A DNA stretch of 64,000 nucleotides from RH-chloro-G1 sp003670575. Lineage in GTDB: Bacteria > Chloroflexota > Dehalococcoidia > UBA2979. Positions 25,206 to 33,694 of this stretch are shown here, piece after piece. Every line of letters begins with the position of its first letter. Position 1 is the first letter of the stretch. The translations under genes were made by a program, and so were the position numbers. The stretch is taken from positions 39,146-103,145 of the forward strand of contig CANMOP010000004.1 of NCBI GenBank assembly GCA_947499615.1. The letters run 5' to 3'. Below the pieces are notes generated by a model. It worked only from the letters and a program-made list of their open reading frames with translations. It made no database searches and was not told the origin of the DNA.

Positions 25206-26410
25206 GGGGTCACTCCGGGCTGGTCTGCTTCGATACGTGCGGCGCGTGTGCCATCGTGCATACGTAACGCGACATGCTGTCCTGTTGCCAATTCCGCCGC
25301 CGAGGTTGCTGCGGCTCCGTCTGCTCTCAGCACCAGCGCGTACCCACGCTCCAGCGTGGCCAGCGGCGAGAGCGCGCGTACCCGCGCAGCCAACGCCTCC
25401 GTTCGCTCGCGCGATCGCATATGGGTCAGCGTGACGGTCCGCGAGAGTGCGCCGGCACGGTCACGCAGTCGCGATCGGATCGAGGCGACGTCGGGCAGAG
25501 AGCGGCTGAGCACGGCCGCGTGATGCTCGATGGCGTCGCGAGCATCGGCAGCGGTGCGAATGATCTGCAACTCCGCGTGGCGCTGGAACGCGGCGATTGC
25601 CCGTTCCACATCGAAACGGTCGGGCGCGACCAGTTCGGCGGCGGCAGACGGCGTCGGAGCGCGCAGGTCGGCGACGAGGTCCGCAAGCGTCGTGTCGGTC
25701 TCATGACCGACGGCCGAGATCACGGGGACCGGGCAGCCGAAGATCGCGCGCACCACCGGCTCTTCGTTGAACGCCCAGAGGTCTTCTGCGGCACCACCGC
25801 CGCGCGCGACGATGACGACATCGGGCGACTGATCGCGCGCGATCACGCGGATCGCCTCGGCGATAGAGAGCGCGGAGCCTTCGCCCTGCACCGGCGTCGG
25901 TTGCAGCAGCAGCGTGCCCAGCGGCCACCGTCGTCCGAGGACATCCGCGATGTCATGGAACACTGCGCCGGTCGGCGAGGTCACCACGCCAATGCGCTGT
26001 GGGAAGCGCGGCAGCGGGCGCTTACGCTCCGGCGCGAACAGCCCTTCGGCTTCGAGCGCGGCCTTGCGACGCTCGAACTCGGCCGCCAGCGCGCCGGTTC
26101 CCTCCGGCTGCACGAAGTCAACGATGAACGAGAGCTCTCCGCGCTGCTCGTATACGGAGAGCGACCCGTACACGACGACCGACATGCCCTCTTCCAGCTG
26201 CGTGCGCTGGCCGAGGTTGCGGTTCCGAAAGAAGGCGCACCGTAGCGCGCTGGTAGCATCCTTCAGCGTGAAGTAGATGTGCCCGGAAGAGGCACGCGTC
26301 AGGTTGGAGACCTCCCCGGCCACCCAGATCTCGGTGAGATGGCGATTGCTTTCCAGCAACTCGCGCAGGTACCGGGTGACCTGGTGGACGGGGTAGACCT
26401 CCGGCGGCAT
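25202..26410 (-). CDS. xseA: Exodeoxyribonuclease VII large subunit
   Basis: A 402-residue nuclease subunit. It begins MPPEVYPVHQVTRYLRELLE and has an N-terminal OB fold (VAGEVSNLTRASSGHIYFTLKD), the catalytic region RIGVVTSPTGAVFHDI, VIVARGGGAAEDLWAFNEE and ISAVGHETDTTLADLVAD, then a coiled coil and C-terminal beta tail (ERGYALVLRADG). I placed the start at ATG 26410 because the conserved N-terminus begins there and the efp stop lies immediately upstream; the frame continuing into efp is not conserved. Pairs with xseB. Confidence 0.95.
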   Translation of the reverse strand: MPPEVYPVHQVTRYLRELLESNRHLTEIWVAGEVSNLTRASSGHIYFTLKDATSALRCAFFRNRNLGQRTQLEEGMSVVVYGSLSVYEQRGELSFIVDFVQPEGTGALAAEFERRKAALEAEGLFAPERKRPLPRFPQRIGVVTSPTGAVFHDIADVLGRRWPLGTLLLQPTPVQGEGSALSIAEAIRVIARDQSPDVVIVARGGGAAEDLWAFNEEPVVRAIFGCPVPVISAVGHETDTTLADLVADLRAPTPSAAAELVAPDRFDVERAIAAFQRHAELQIIRTAADARDAIEHHAAVLSRSLPDVASIRSRLRDRAGALSRTVTLTHMRSRERTEALAARVRALSPLATLERGYALVLRADGAAATSAAELATGQHVALRMHDGTRAARIEADQPGVTP

Positions 26411-26411
26411 C

Positions 26412-26975
26412 TCAGGCGGTCGCGACGCGCTCGATGTACCCGCGGGTGGAGGTGGACACCTTAATGGTGTCACCCTCGTTGATGAACAGCGGCACGTCGA
26501 CGACGAGGCCGGTCTCCATGGTCGCGGGCTTCGTCGCGCCGGTCGCCGTGTCGCCCTTCGCGCCCGGGTCGGAGCGCGTGATCTTCAACGTCACGGATGC
26601 CGGCAATTCGACGCCCAGCGCCTCCTCGCCATACAGGAGGACCTGCAGGACGTCGCCTTCCTTGATGAAGTCCACCGCGTGCCCTGCGATGTTCCGCGGC
26701 ACCGTGAATTGCTCGAAGGTCTGGGTGTTCATGAACGTCAGCCCGTCCACGTCGCCGTACAGGTACTGCATGTCCAGGCGCTCCACACGGGCGGAGGCCA
26801 ACTTCTCGCTCGCGTTGAAGCTGCGCTCAATGATGTGACCGGCGCGGAGGTCCTTCAGCTTTACCTTATAGACGGCAGACCTCTTGGTCTTGACGTGCTG
26901 CACCTCAATGACCTGATAGAGGTTGCCGTCCACCTCCACAGTAACGCCCTTCTTGATCTCGCCAGTGCCAATCAC
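26412..26975 (-). CDS. efp: Elongation factor P with a shortened tip loop
   Basis: A 187-residue three-domain (KOW-like, OB, OB) factor that rescues ribosomes stalled at polyproline. The C-terminal signature (ITRSDPGAKGDTATGATKPATMETG) and length are normal. The N-terminal beta-hairpin that reaches the peptidyl transferase centre is unusual: where E. coli has VKPGKGQAFARVKL, this protein has VKTKRSAVYKVKL, one residue shorter, lacking the glycines and with Lys-Arg at the tip. No EpmA or EarP modification gene is in the window. It sits between pepP and xseA. Confidence 0.96.
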   Translation of the reverse strand: MIGTGEIKKGVTVEVDGNLYQVIEVQHVKTKRSAVYKVKLKDLRAGHIIERSFNASEKLASARVERLDMQYLYGDVDGLTFMNTQTFEQFTVPRNIAGHAVDFIKEGDVLQVLLYGEEALGVELPASVTLKITRSDPGAKGDTATGATKPATMETGLVVDVPLFINEGDTIKVSTSTRGYIERVATA

Positions 26976-27053
26976 GTTTGCCTCCGTCGGGGACTACGTT
27001 CGTCCAGTGCGCTCAGTTCGATGTGCCGACCCGCGCGGGCCGGTCCGATGCCG

Positions 27054-28142
27054 TCAGTTCAACTTCGAGGCGGTCGAGAGCCGCCGGATGCGACCACCCT
27101 CGATCACGCATTGATCCTCAATGCGGACGCCACCCCACCCCGCAATGTAGATGCCCGGCTCCACTGTCACCACCTGCCCGTCCGCCAGCACGTCCGTTGA
27201 GCGTGGTCCGAGCCGCGGCGCCTCGTGGATGTCGAGGCCCACGCCATGCCCAAGGCCATGCCCGAAGTGCTCTCGGTAGCCAGCCTCGGCGATGACGGTC
27301 ATGGCGATCTCGTGGGCCTGTTCGCCGGTCATCCCGGACTCGATGCGCTCCTCAGCCATCATCTGCGCGGTCAGCACCACGTCGTAGACGCGACGAAACT
27401 GCGCATCCGGTTCGCCGAGGAAGATCGTACGCGTCAGATCGGAGCAGTAGCCATCCACGACTACCCCCAGGTCCATCACGACCCCCCGGCCAGCCTCCAG
27501 CGGCACGTCACGCGGGTACGCGTGGGGGAGAGCGCCCCAGGCGCCACCCGCGATGATCGTCGGGAACGAGAGCGCTTCGGCGCCGTGCTCCATCGCGTAG
27601 CGCTGGATCTCCCAGGCGAGTGCGCGCTCCGTCATCCCGGGCTGCGCCACCGATGCCGCGTGCTCACACGCGGCGTCTCCAAGCAGCACCGCACGCGTGA
27701 GCGCATCTAGCTCGTCCGGCTCCTTCAGTGCGCGTAGTGCCTCGATGGCGTGGGGCGCAGGGGCGAGGTGCGGGCGAGCCGACTCCGGCAAGGCGGCGAC
27801 GGACTGTATCCACTCCTCGTACGCCGCAACGGTGAGGTGGGACGGCTCGTACCCGATCTGCTTGCCCCCGAGGCCCTCGAGGAGCAGCGGCACCCACTCC
27901 GACATCGGACCATTCGCACGCAGCAGCGTGCAGTCGGTGGCCTGCGTGCCCACCTGCTCGAAGTAGCGCGCATCGGTTGCCAGCAGCGCGCGATCGCGGC
28001 TCACCAGCACCACCCCGGCGGTGCCGGTGAAGCCGGACACCCAGCGGCGGTTGGAGGGCGTGGTCACCAGCAGCGCGTCCAGCCCCAACTCCTCGAGGCG
28101 AGCGCGCACACGGTCGATGCGGTGCGCCGTCGAGACACTCAT
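27054..28142 (-). CDS. pepP: Xaa-Pro aminopeptidase
   Basis: A 362-residue M24 metallopeptidase that removes N-terminal residues preceding proline. An N-terminal creatinase-like domain (residues 1-130) is followed by the pita-bread domain with metal ligands in order: Asp in VVMDLGVVVDGYCSDLTRT, His in HGLGHGVGLDIHE, Glu in VEPGIYI and Glu in RIEDQCVI. The ATG at 28142 overlaps the aroQ stop as ATGA; a longer frame upstream lies in aroQ. It lies 78 bases before efp; the pepP-efp pairing is common in bacteria and fits a shared link to proline-rich proteins. Confidence 0.95.
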   Translation of the reverse strand: MSVSTAHRIDRVRARLEELGLDALLVTTPSNRRWVSGFTGTAGVVLVSRDRALLATDARYFEQVGTQATDCTLLRANGPMSEWVPLLLEGLGGKQIGYEPSHLTVAAYEEWIQSVAALPESARPHLAPAPHAIEALRALKEPDELDALTRAVLLGDAACEHAASVAQPGMTERALAWEIQRYAMEHGAEALSFPTIIAGGAWGALPHAYPRDVPLEAGRGVVMDLGVVVDGYCSDLTRTIFLGEPDAQFRRVYDVVLTAQMMAEERIESGMTGEQAHEIAMTVIAEAGYREHFGHGLGHGVGLDIHEAPRLGPRSTDVLADGQVVTVEPGIYIAGWGGVRIEDQCVIEGGRIRRLSTASKLN

Positions 28143-28582
28143 GCGGTCGGCCGCTCGGCCAGCCGCCGCTCCAGCGCGTTCAACGCAGCCAGGTAGCCGA
28201 GGTAGCCCAGCCCGCTGATCTGTCCCCACGCGACGGGGGCGATGTAGGAGTGGTGCCGGAACTCCTCGCGAGCGTAGATGTTGGAGAGGTGTACCTCGAC
28301 GGTCACGATCTGCGTCGCCTGGATTGCGTCGCGGATCGCCACCGAGGTGTGGGTGTACCCCCCGGCGTTCAGGATCAGCCCGTCCCAGTCCCCGTGATCC
28401 TGGATCAACGTCACCAGCTCGCCCTCGTGATTCGACTGGAAGCACGCGATCTCCACGCCGAGCTCGTCCGCGCGAGTTCGCAGCAGGCGCTCGATGTCAG
28501 CCAGCGTCTCGTGCCCGTAGATTGCGGGCTCGCGGCGACCGAGCATGTTCAGGTTGGGGCCGTTGAGCACAAGGATGCGCAT
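28139..28582 (-). CDS. aroQ: Type II 3-dehydroquinate dehydratase
   Basis: A 147-residue flavodoxin-like dodecameric enzyme of the shikimate pathway. NGPNLNMLGRREPAIYG carries the catalytic Tyr; QSNHEGELV, NAGGYTHTSVAIRDA and HLSNIYAREEFRHHS (catalytic His) follow. It converts 3-dehydroquinate, made by the AroB half of the fused protein at 43597-45309, to 3-dehydroshikimate. It is placed in a different operon from the other aro genes of this window. Confidence 0.96.
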   Translation of the reverse strand: MRILVLNGPNLNMLGRREPAIYGHETLADIERLLRTRADELGVEIACFQSNHEGELVTLIQDHGDWDGLILNAGGYTHTSVAIRDAIQATQIVTVEVHLSNIYAREEFRHHSYIAPVAWGQISGLGYLGYLAALNALERRLAERPTA

Positions 28583-28603
28583 AGCGATGGTTCCTCTCGG
28601 TCG

Positions 28604-29605
28604 TTACGCGCCGGTACCGGAGCGCGGACGTTCCACCTGTTCGACCTCACGCGCATGGCCGAGCGCGGCCGTCACGATGGTCTCCTGACGACGTTTGGTG
28701 ACGGTAGTGTATATCTGCGTCGTGTCTGCGGAGGCGTGCCCGAGTAGTTCTTGCACGACGCGCAGGTCGGCGTTGCCCTCGATCATATGCGTGGCGAAGG
28801 TGTGCCGCAGCACGTGTGGATGCACGGCGCGACCGAGCGCGGCCTGTACGCCCATCCGGTGCACGATGTCCTGCACCGTGCGCACGCTGATGCGGTGGCC
28901 CTCGCGGCCCAGGAACAGCGACGGCTCTGCGCCGGTCGCGAGCGCGGGCCGCGCCAGCGCGATGTAGTCACGCAGCGCCGCCGCCGCCGGCTCCCCGAAG
29001 ATCGCGATGCGGGTCTTGTCGCCCTTACCGGTGACGCGCACCTGCCGGTTCGTCAGGTCGAGGTCACGCCCGTCGACGCCGACAAGTTCGCTCACACGTA
29101 GCCCTGCGCCCCACAGCAGTTCCAGCATCGCGTGGTCGCGCAGCCCGCGAGGCGTGCCGGTGTCGGGCGCATCGACAAGCGCCTCAGCCTCGTCGATGGA
29201 GAGAACCTGCGGGAGCAGCTTGGGCACCTTGGGGTAGCGCAGCATCAGGATCGAGTCGCCCGGAGTTGCGGGCGGCAGCATACCTTCGTGGTCCAGCCAG
29301 CGGTAGAACGCCTTCACGGTCGTCGCCTGGCGGCGCACGGAGGCGGGTGCGACCTCCGCCTCATGCTGCTGGGCGAGGAAGCCTCGGGCATGGCCGCGTC
29401 CGGCCCGATCGAACTCGACGCCACGTGATGCGAGGTAGGCGAAGAACGCTCCGAGGTCGCTCTGGTAGTTGCGCAGGGTGTACTCGGAGCGATTCAGCAC
29501 GCCACCGAGATGCAGCGCGTAGCGAGCGAACGCGTTGTCCGCCCGCGCTCGCAACGTCTGGCGCTCGATGGCTGTTGGCGCACCGGCGAGGCGAGGCCGT
29601 GGCAC
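28604..29605 (-). CDS. xerD: Tyrosine recombinase XerC/XerD family
   Basis: A 333-residue site-specific recombinase. The N-terminal SAM-like core-binding domain (about residues 25-115) precedes the catalytic domain with GLRVSELVG (first Arg), a Lys in VTGKGDKTR, HPHVLRHTFATHM (His, Arg), LGHASADTTQIYT (second His and nucleophile Tyr). Synteny with topA and dprA is typical of XerC/XerD that resolve chromosome dimers, and there is no mobile-element context. The XerC/XerD distinction is not certain. The protein has a Arg-rich N-terminal extension of about 25 residues. Confidence 0.92.
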   Translation of the reverse strand: MPRPRLAGAPTAIERQTLRARADNAFARYALHLGGVLNRSEYTLRNYQSDLGAFFAYLASRGVEFDRAGRGHARGFLAQQHEAEVAPASVRRQATTVKAFYRWLDHEGMLPPATPGDSILMLRYPKVPKLLPQVLSIDEAEALVDAPDTGTPRGLRDHAMLELLWGAGLRVSELVGVDGRDLDLTNRQVRVTGKGDKTRIAIFGEPAAAALRDYIALARPALATGAEPSLFLGREGHRISVRTVQDIVHRMGVQAALGRAVHPHVLRHTFATHMIEGNADLRVVQELLGHASADTTQIYTTVTKRRQETIVTAALGHAREVEQVERPRSGTGA

Positions 29606-29613
29606 GGTGCGCG

Positions 29614-32460
29614 CTAGGCGGAGCGCCGCGTGGCGCCCGGCCGACGTGGGGTGGTGCTGCGTGTGGCCGCGCTCTTCGTTGTCGTGGCACGCGGCTTGGC
29701 GGTCCGGGTGCCCGCGCTCTTGGTGGCGGCGCTCCGCGTGCTCGTCGTCTTGGAGGTCGTGCGCCGCGTCGAGGTGCGGGCGGTACCCGGCTCGATGCCC
29801 TGCTCCCGCATCCGCTGTGCCCTCAGCGCCAGCAGGTCGAGGCCTTCCTCGAGGGTCAGTGTGGCAGGGTTGCGCCCGTTCGGGAGGGAGGCGTTCACGA
29901 CGCCATCCGTCACGTACGGCCCGAACCGCCCGCTCCGCACCACCACCGGCTTGCCACTGTCGGGATGCACGCCGAGCTCGGCAAGCGCGGAAGCAGCCTG
30001 CCCCCGGCCTCGCGTCTGCCGCGGCTCCGCGAGTATTGCGACGGCCTCGTCGAGGGTGACGCTGGCCAGGTGGTCGTGGTCACGCAGGCTGCGGTTGTCG
30101 GTGCCGCTCTTCACGTATGGACCAAGCGGCCCATCCTGCACGGTGACAGGCTCGCCGCTGACCGGGTGCACGCCCAGCGTGCGCGGGTAGGACAGCAGCA
30201 TGAGCGCCTGCTCAAGGGTCAGCGTCGCGATGTCGAGCGTCGGCCAGATGGAGGAACGCTTCGGCTTGCCGTCGTTCGCATCGTCCTCGCCGAGCTGCAC
30301 GTAGGGGCCGTATCGCCCGACCTTCGTGTAGACCGCTAGTTCACTCTCCGGGTCGATGCCGAGCGGGTGTTCGCCAAGCGCAGCGCGCTCCAGCAACTCC
30401 AGCGCGCGAGGCAGATCGACCTCGTCCGGGGCAGTGTCGTCCGCGATGTTGGCGCGCACTTCCTCGTCGCCGGCCTGGATGTACGGGCCGTACCGCCCGA
30501 CGCGGATCGCGACGATGCGGCCCTGCGCGTCGACGCCGAGCGGGATCGACGACACCTCGCGGGCGTCGATCGCTTCCCAGCCGGATCCGATACGTCGCTG
30601 CAACCCCTCGCCAGCCAGCGTCTCAGCCTCGGCGCCGGTGGCCTCCGGGTTGCCGAAGTAGAAGCGGCGCAGCCAGGGTGTCGCTTCGAGGCTGCCGTCC
30701 GCGACGGAGTCCAGGTCACCCTCCATGCGCGCCGTGAAGTCGAGGTCGACGAGCTCCGGGAAGTGCTGCTCCAGGAGGTTGACGACCGCGAACGCGAGGA
30801 ACGTAGGAACGAGGGCGGTGCCCCGCTTCTGCACGTACCCACGATCCTGGATCGTCCCGATGATCGACGCGTACGTCGAAGGTCGTCCGATCCCGCGCTC
30901 CTCCAGCTCGTGGATCAGACTGGCTTCGGTGTAGCGGGCGGGCGGCTGTGTTTCGTGCCCGCGCGCCTCGGTGGAGACGGCGTCCAGCAACTGGCCCGCA
31001 GTCATCGCGGGGAGCAATCGTTCCTGCTCCTCCAGCTCTGCGTCCGGGTCGTCTGAGCCCTCGACATAGGCGCGCAGGAAGCCGGGGAACTGAATCACCC
31101 GCCCTGACGCGGTGAGCACCGCCGTGCCCTGTGCGCCGGCGTCGGCCTGCAGGCGGACGTTGGTGCGCATCCCGCTGGCGTCACGCATCTGCGAGGCGAC
31201 GGTGCGCATCCACACCAGCTCGTACAGCCGGAAGGCGTCGCCATCGAGCTCTCGACGCACGCTGTCGGGAGTGCGGAAGGCCTCGCCAGCGGGGCGTACT
31301 GCCTCGTGCGCCTCCTGTGCGCCGCGAGCGCGGGTCGTGTACTGCCGAGGTTGCGGCGGGAGGTAGTCGTCGCCGTACAACTCGCGCACTTGCGCCCGAG
31401 CGGCGTCCAACGCCTGCGTCGAGAGGTTCGTCGAGTCGGTACGCATGTAGGTGATGTAGCCGTTTTCGTACAGCTGCTGGGCCACGCCCATCGTGCGTTG
31501 CGCCGTGAAACGCAACTTGCGCGCGGCTTCCTGCTGCAGGGTGGAGGTGATGAACGGCGGCGCGGGGCGCTGAGTGAACGGTCGCTCCGCGACCTCCGCC
31601 ACAGTGGCCGTCGCACCCTCGAGGGTGGCCGAGGCTTGCCGTGCGGCCGCCTCGTCCAGCAGCGCGACGTCAGTGCCGCCCGACAGGGCGCCGGTGGTCG
31701 GGTCGAAGTCGCGGCCACTGGCCACGCGCTTCCCACCCAACTCCGCGAGGCGCGCAGAGAAGTTAGTGCCGTCCGCGGTGCGAACCCGCAGTGTGGCGTC
31801 GACGTCCCAGTAGGAGCCCGCCACGAAGCGCATCCGCGCTCGCTCGCGCACGACGACGACACGGATGGCGGCAGACTGCACGCGGCCAGCGGAGAGCCGA
31901 GGGCGCACCTTGCGCCAGAGCACCGGCGACACCTCGTAGCCGAACAGGCGATCGAGGATGCGACGTGCCTCCTGCGCCTGCACCAGATGTTCATCGATGG
32001 CGCGCGGGTGCTCCAGCGCGGCTTCGATCGCCTGCTGGGTGATCTCGTGGAACACCATGCGGTGGATCGGCACCTTCGGGTCCAGCACCTCGCGCAGGTG
32101 CCAGGCAATCGCCTCGCCCTCGCGGTCCTCGTCTGTTGCGAGGTAGATCGCGTCGGCGTCCTTCAGCAGCAGCTTGAGCTTGGTGACCTGCGCCTTCTTA
32201 CCGGCGGGGACGATGTAGACCGGCTGAAAGTCGTGGTCGACATCAACACCCAGGCGTGCCCACTTCTCCTTCTTGAGGTTCGCGGGGATCTCCGCGGCGC
32301 TCGAAGGCAGGTCGCGCACGTGGCCAATCGACGATTCGACGATGTAGCCGGCACCGAGGTAGCGCGAGATCGTGCGCGCCTTCGCGGGCGACTCGACGAT
32401 GACGAGGCTCTTGCCAGAGGGCGTGCGGGCGCGCGAGCGGGGTCGGCGTTCAGTTGTCAC
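29614..32460 (-). CDS. topA: DNA topoisomerase I
   Basis: A 948-residue type IA topoisomerase that relaxes negative supercoils. The TOPRIM start KSLVIVESPAKARTISRYLG, acidic TDEDREGEAIAWHL, and the active-site Tyr in GYITYMRTDSTNLS are clear. Instead of zinc ribbons the C-terminus has four repeats built around GRYGPY-like cores (VGRYGPYIQ, VGRYGPYVQ, DGPLGPYVK, SGRFGPYVT), as in actinobacterial enzymes, then a Lys/Arg/Thr-rich tail of about 65 residues that probably aids processivity by binding DNA. The start overlaps the dprA end by 11 bases. Confidence 0.97.
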   Translation of the reverse strand: MTTERRPRSRARTPSGKSLVIVESPAKARTISRYLGAGYIVESSIGHVRDLPSSAAEIPANLKKEKWARLGVDVDHDFQPVYIVPAGKKAQVTKLKLLLKDADAIYLATDEDREGEAIAWHLREVLDPKVPIHRMVFHEITQQAIEAALEHPRAIDEHLVQAQEARRILDRLFGYEVSPVLWRKVRPRLSAGRVQSAAIRVVVVRERARMRFVAGSYWDVDATLRVRTADGTNFSARLAELGGKRVASGRDFDPTTGALSGGTDVALLDEAAARQASATLEGATATVAEVAERPFTQRPAPPFITSTLQQEAARKLRFTAQRTMGVAQQLYENGYITYMRTDSTNLSTQALDAARAQVRELYGDDYLPPQPRQYTTRARGAQEAHEAVRPAGEAFRTPDSVRRELDGDAFRLYELVWMRTVASQMRDASGMRTNVRLQADAGAQGTAVLTASGRVIQFPGFLRAYVEGSDDPDAELEEQERLLPAMTAGQLLDAVSTEARGHETQPPARYTEASLIHELEERGIGRPSTYASIIGTIQDRGYVQKRGTALVPTFLAFAVVNLLEQHFPELVDLDFTARMEGDLDSVADGSLEATPWLRRFYFGNPEATGAEAETLAGEGLQRRIGSGWEAIDAREVSSIPLGVDAQGRIVAIRVGRYGPYIQAGDEEVRANIADDTAPDEVDLPRALELLERAALGEHPLGIDPESELAVYTKVGRYGPYVQLGEDDANDGKPKRSSIWPTLDIATLTLEQALMLLSYPRTLGVHPVSGEPVTVQDGPLGPYVKSGTDNRSLRDHDHLASVTLDEAVAILAEPRQTRGRGQAASALAELGVHPDSGKPVVVRSGRFGPYVTDGVVNASLPNGRNPATLTLEEGLDLLALRAQRMREQGIEPGTARTSTRRTTSKTTSTRSAATKSAGTRTAKPRATTTKSAATRSTTPRRPGATRRSA

Positions 32461-33601
32461 CAGCCGCCTCCGTTCCGTCTGCGGCGTATTCCGCCGCCTC
32501 CTCGCGCACTCGGACGTACTGCATTCCGCCCAGATCGCGCACGAGCCCTTTCAGTTCCAGCAGTGCGAGCGTACCTGACACGGTGGCCGCCGCCAAACCC
32601 GCCGCCCGCGCGATCTCATCGATGTGCCTCGGCTCGCGGCTCAGGGCGGCCATCAGCGCGCGCTCGTCGGGGTCGGTGGCGGGCATCGCGCGCCCGAAAT
32701 CGAGCTGCGCACCGACCATCGTGAGGTTGAGCGCCTCAAGGATATCGTTCGCAGAGGCGACGGGTGTCGCGCCATCCTTGAGCAGCGAGTGTGGCCCCCT
32801 CGACTGCGGCGAGAAGATCGAGCCGGGCACGACGAAGACCTCGCGGCCCTGTTCCAGCGCGAAGCGAGCGGTGATCATCGCGCCCGAGTCGTAGTCCCCC
32901 TCGACCACCAATGTACCGAGTGCGACGCCGGACATAATCCTGTTGCGCCGGGGAAAGAAGTCGGCGCGCGGCTTCGTGCCGAGCGGGTAGTCGCTCATCA
33001 GCGCGCCCTGCTCCGCGATCTCGTCCGCCAGCCGGGCGTTCTCCGGCGGGTAGACGCTGTCGAGGCCGTTCGCGAGCACCGCGTGCGTGCGCCCGCCGGC
33101 ATCGAGCGCCGCGCGGTGGGCGATGGTGTCGATGCCGCGCGCAAGGCCGGAGATGACACTGACCCGGTTCGCGGCCAGCCCTCGAGCCAGTTCGCCCGAG
33201 GCTTGTCGGCCGTACGCCGTCGCGCGCCGGGTGCCGACAACCGCCACGCTCCATTCGTCCTCGGGGAGCCAGGTCCCACGCAGGTACAGCAGCGGCGGCG
33301 CGTCCGAGATCTCGCCAAGTCGCGAGGGGTAACGCGGGTCGTCGGGTGCAAGCGCCGTCACGCCCGCGCGATCCAGTCGTTCGAGTTCCGCGAAGGGGTC
33401 GGTCTCGCCCTGGGCACGGACCACAGCCTGCGCGGTGCGGTCATCGAGGCCGGCGGCGCAGAGTTCTGCGTACCCCGCGCGCCACGCCGCCTCGATGGAC
33501 CCGAGCGCGGCCTCGACGATCGCGAAGCGGGCAGCGCCCATCCGGGGCACGCGATGCAGCGCGACGCGGTAGGCCAGATCGTTTGTTCGTTCCTCGGTCA
33601 T
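32450..33601 (-). CDS. dprA: DNA-protecting protein DprA
   Basis: A 383-residue protein that loads RecA on incoming single strands during transformation. A SAM-like N-terminus is followed by the Rossmann core: VGTRRATAYGR, SGLARGIDTIAHRAAL, FPRRNRIMSG and LVVEGDYDSGAMITARFA, then a C-terminal winged-helix domain (about residues 320-375). I chose ATG 33601 (MTEERTNDL): the upstream residues are not conserved, and TACGCT lies seven bases before it, suggesting an internal leaderless start. It belongs to the run glmU-corC-dprA-topA-xerD. Confidence 0.95.
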   Translation of the reverse strand: MTEERTNDLAYRVALHRVPRMGAARFAIVEAALGSIEAAWRAGYAELCAAGLDDRTAQAVVRAQGETDPFAELERLDRAGVTALAPDDPRYPSRLGEISDAPPLLYLRGTWLPEDEWSVAVVGTRRATAYGRQASGELARGLAANRVSVISGLARGIDTIAHRAALDAGGRTHAVLANGLDSVYPPENARLADEIAEQGALMSDYPLGTKPRADFFPRRNRIMSGVALGTLVVEGDYDSGAMITARFALEQGREVFVVPGSIFSPQSRGPHSLLKDGATPVASANDILEALNLTMVGAQLDFGRAMPATDPDERALMAALSREPRHIDEIARAAGLAAATVSGTLALLELKGLVRDLGGMQYVRVREEAAEYAADGTEAAGDN

Positions 33602-33608
33602 TACGCGC

Positions 33609-33614
33609 AGCGTA
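33609..33614 (-). promoter_or_regulatory. Predicted -10 element of dprA (leaderless start)
   Basis: Minus-strand TACGCT, seven bases, then the dprA ATG at 33601. Sits in the 93-base gap after corC, next to a hairpin. Confidence 0.45.
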
Positions 33615-33625
33615 CCAACGCATCG

Positions 33626-33643
33626 GCCGGGTGGACACCCGGC
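33626..33643 (-). terminator. Hairpin between corC and dprA
   Basis: Seven-base perfect arms (33626-33632 and 33637-33643) with a four-base loop, 50 bases after the corC stop. No U-run. Could end corC transcription before the internal dprA promoter or act as a processing site. Confidence 0.35.
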
Positions 33644-33694
33644 GCTCCCCACATCGCGTCTGACGATTGTCGTTGGGGGTGCCGCCGGAACGGA

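Noticed and set aside
28604..29605. xerD as an integrase of a genomic island
   Set aside because: It is between topA and aroQ in a conserved run, with no attachment-site repeats nearby.
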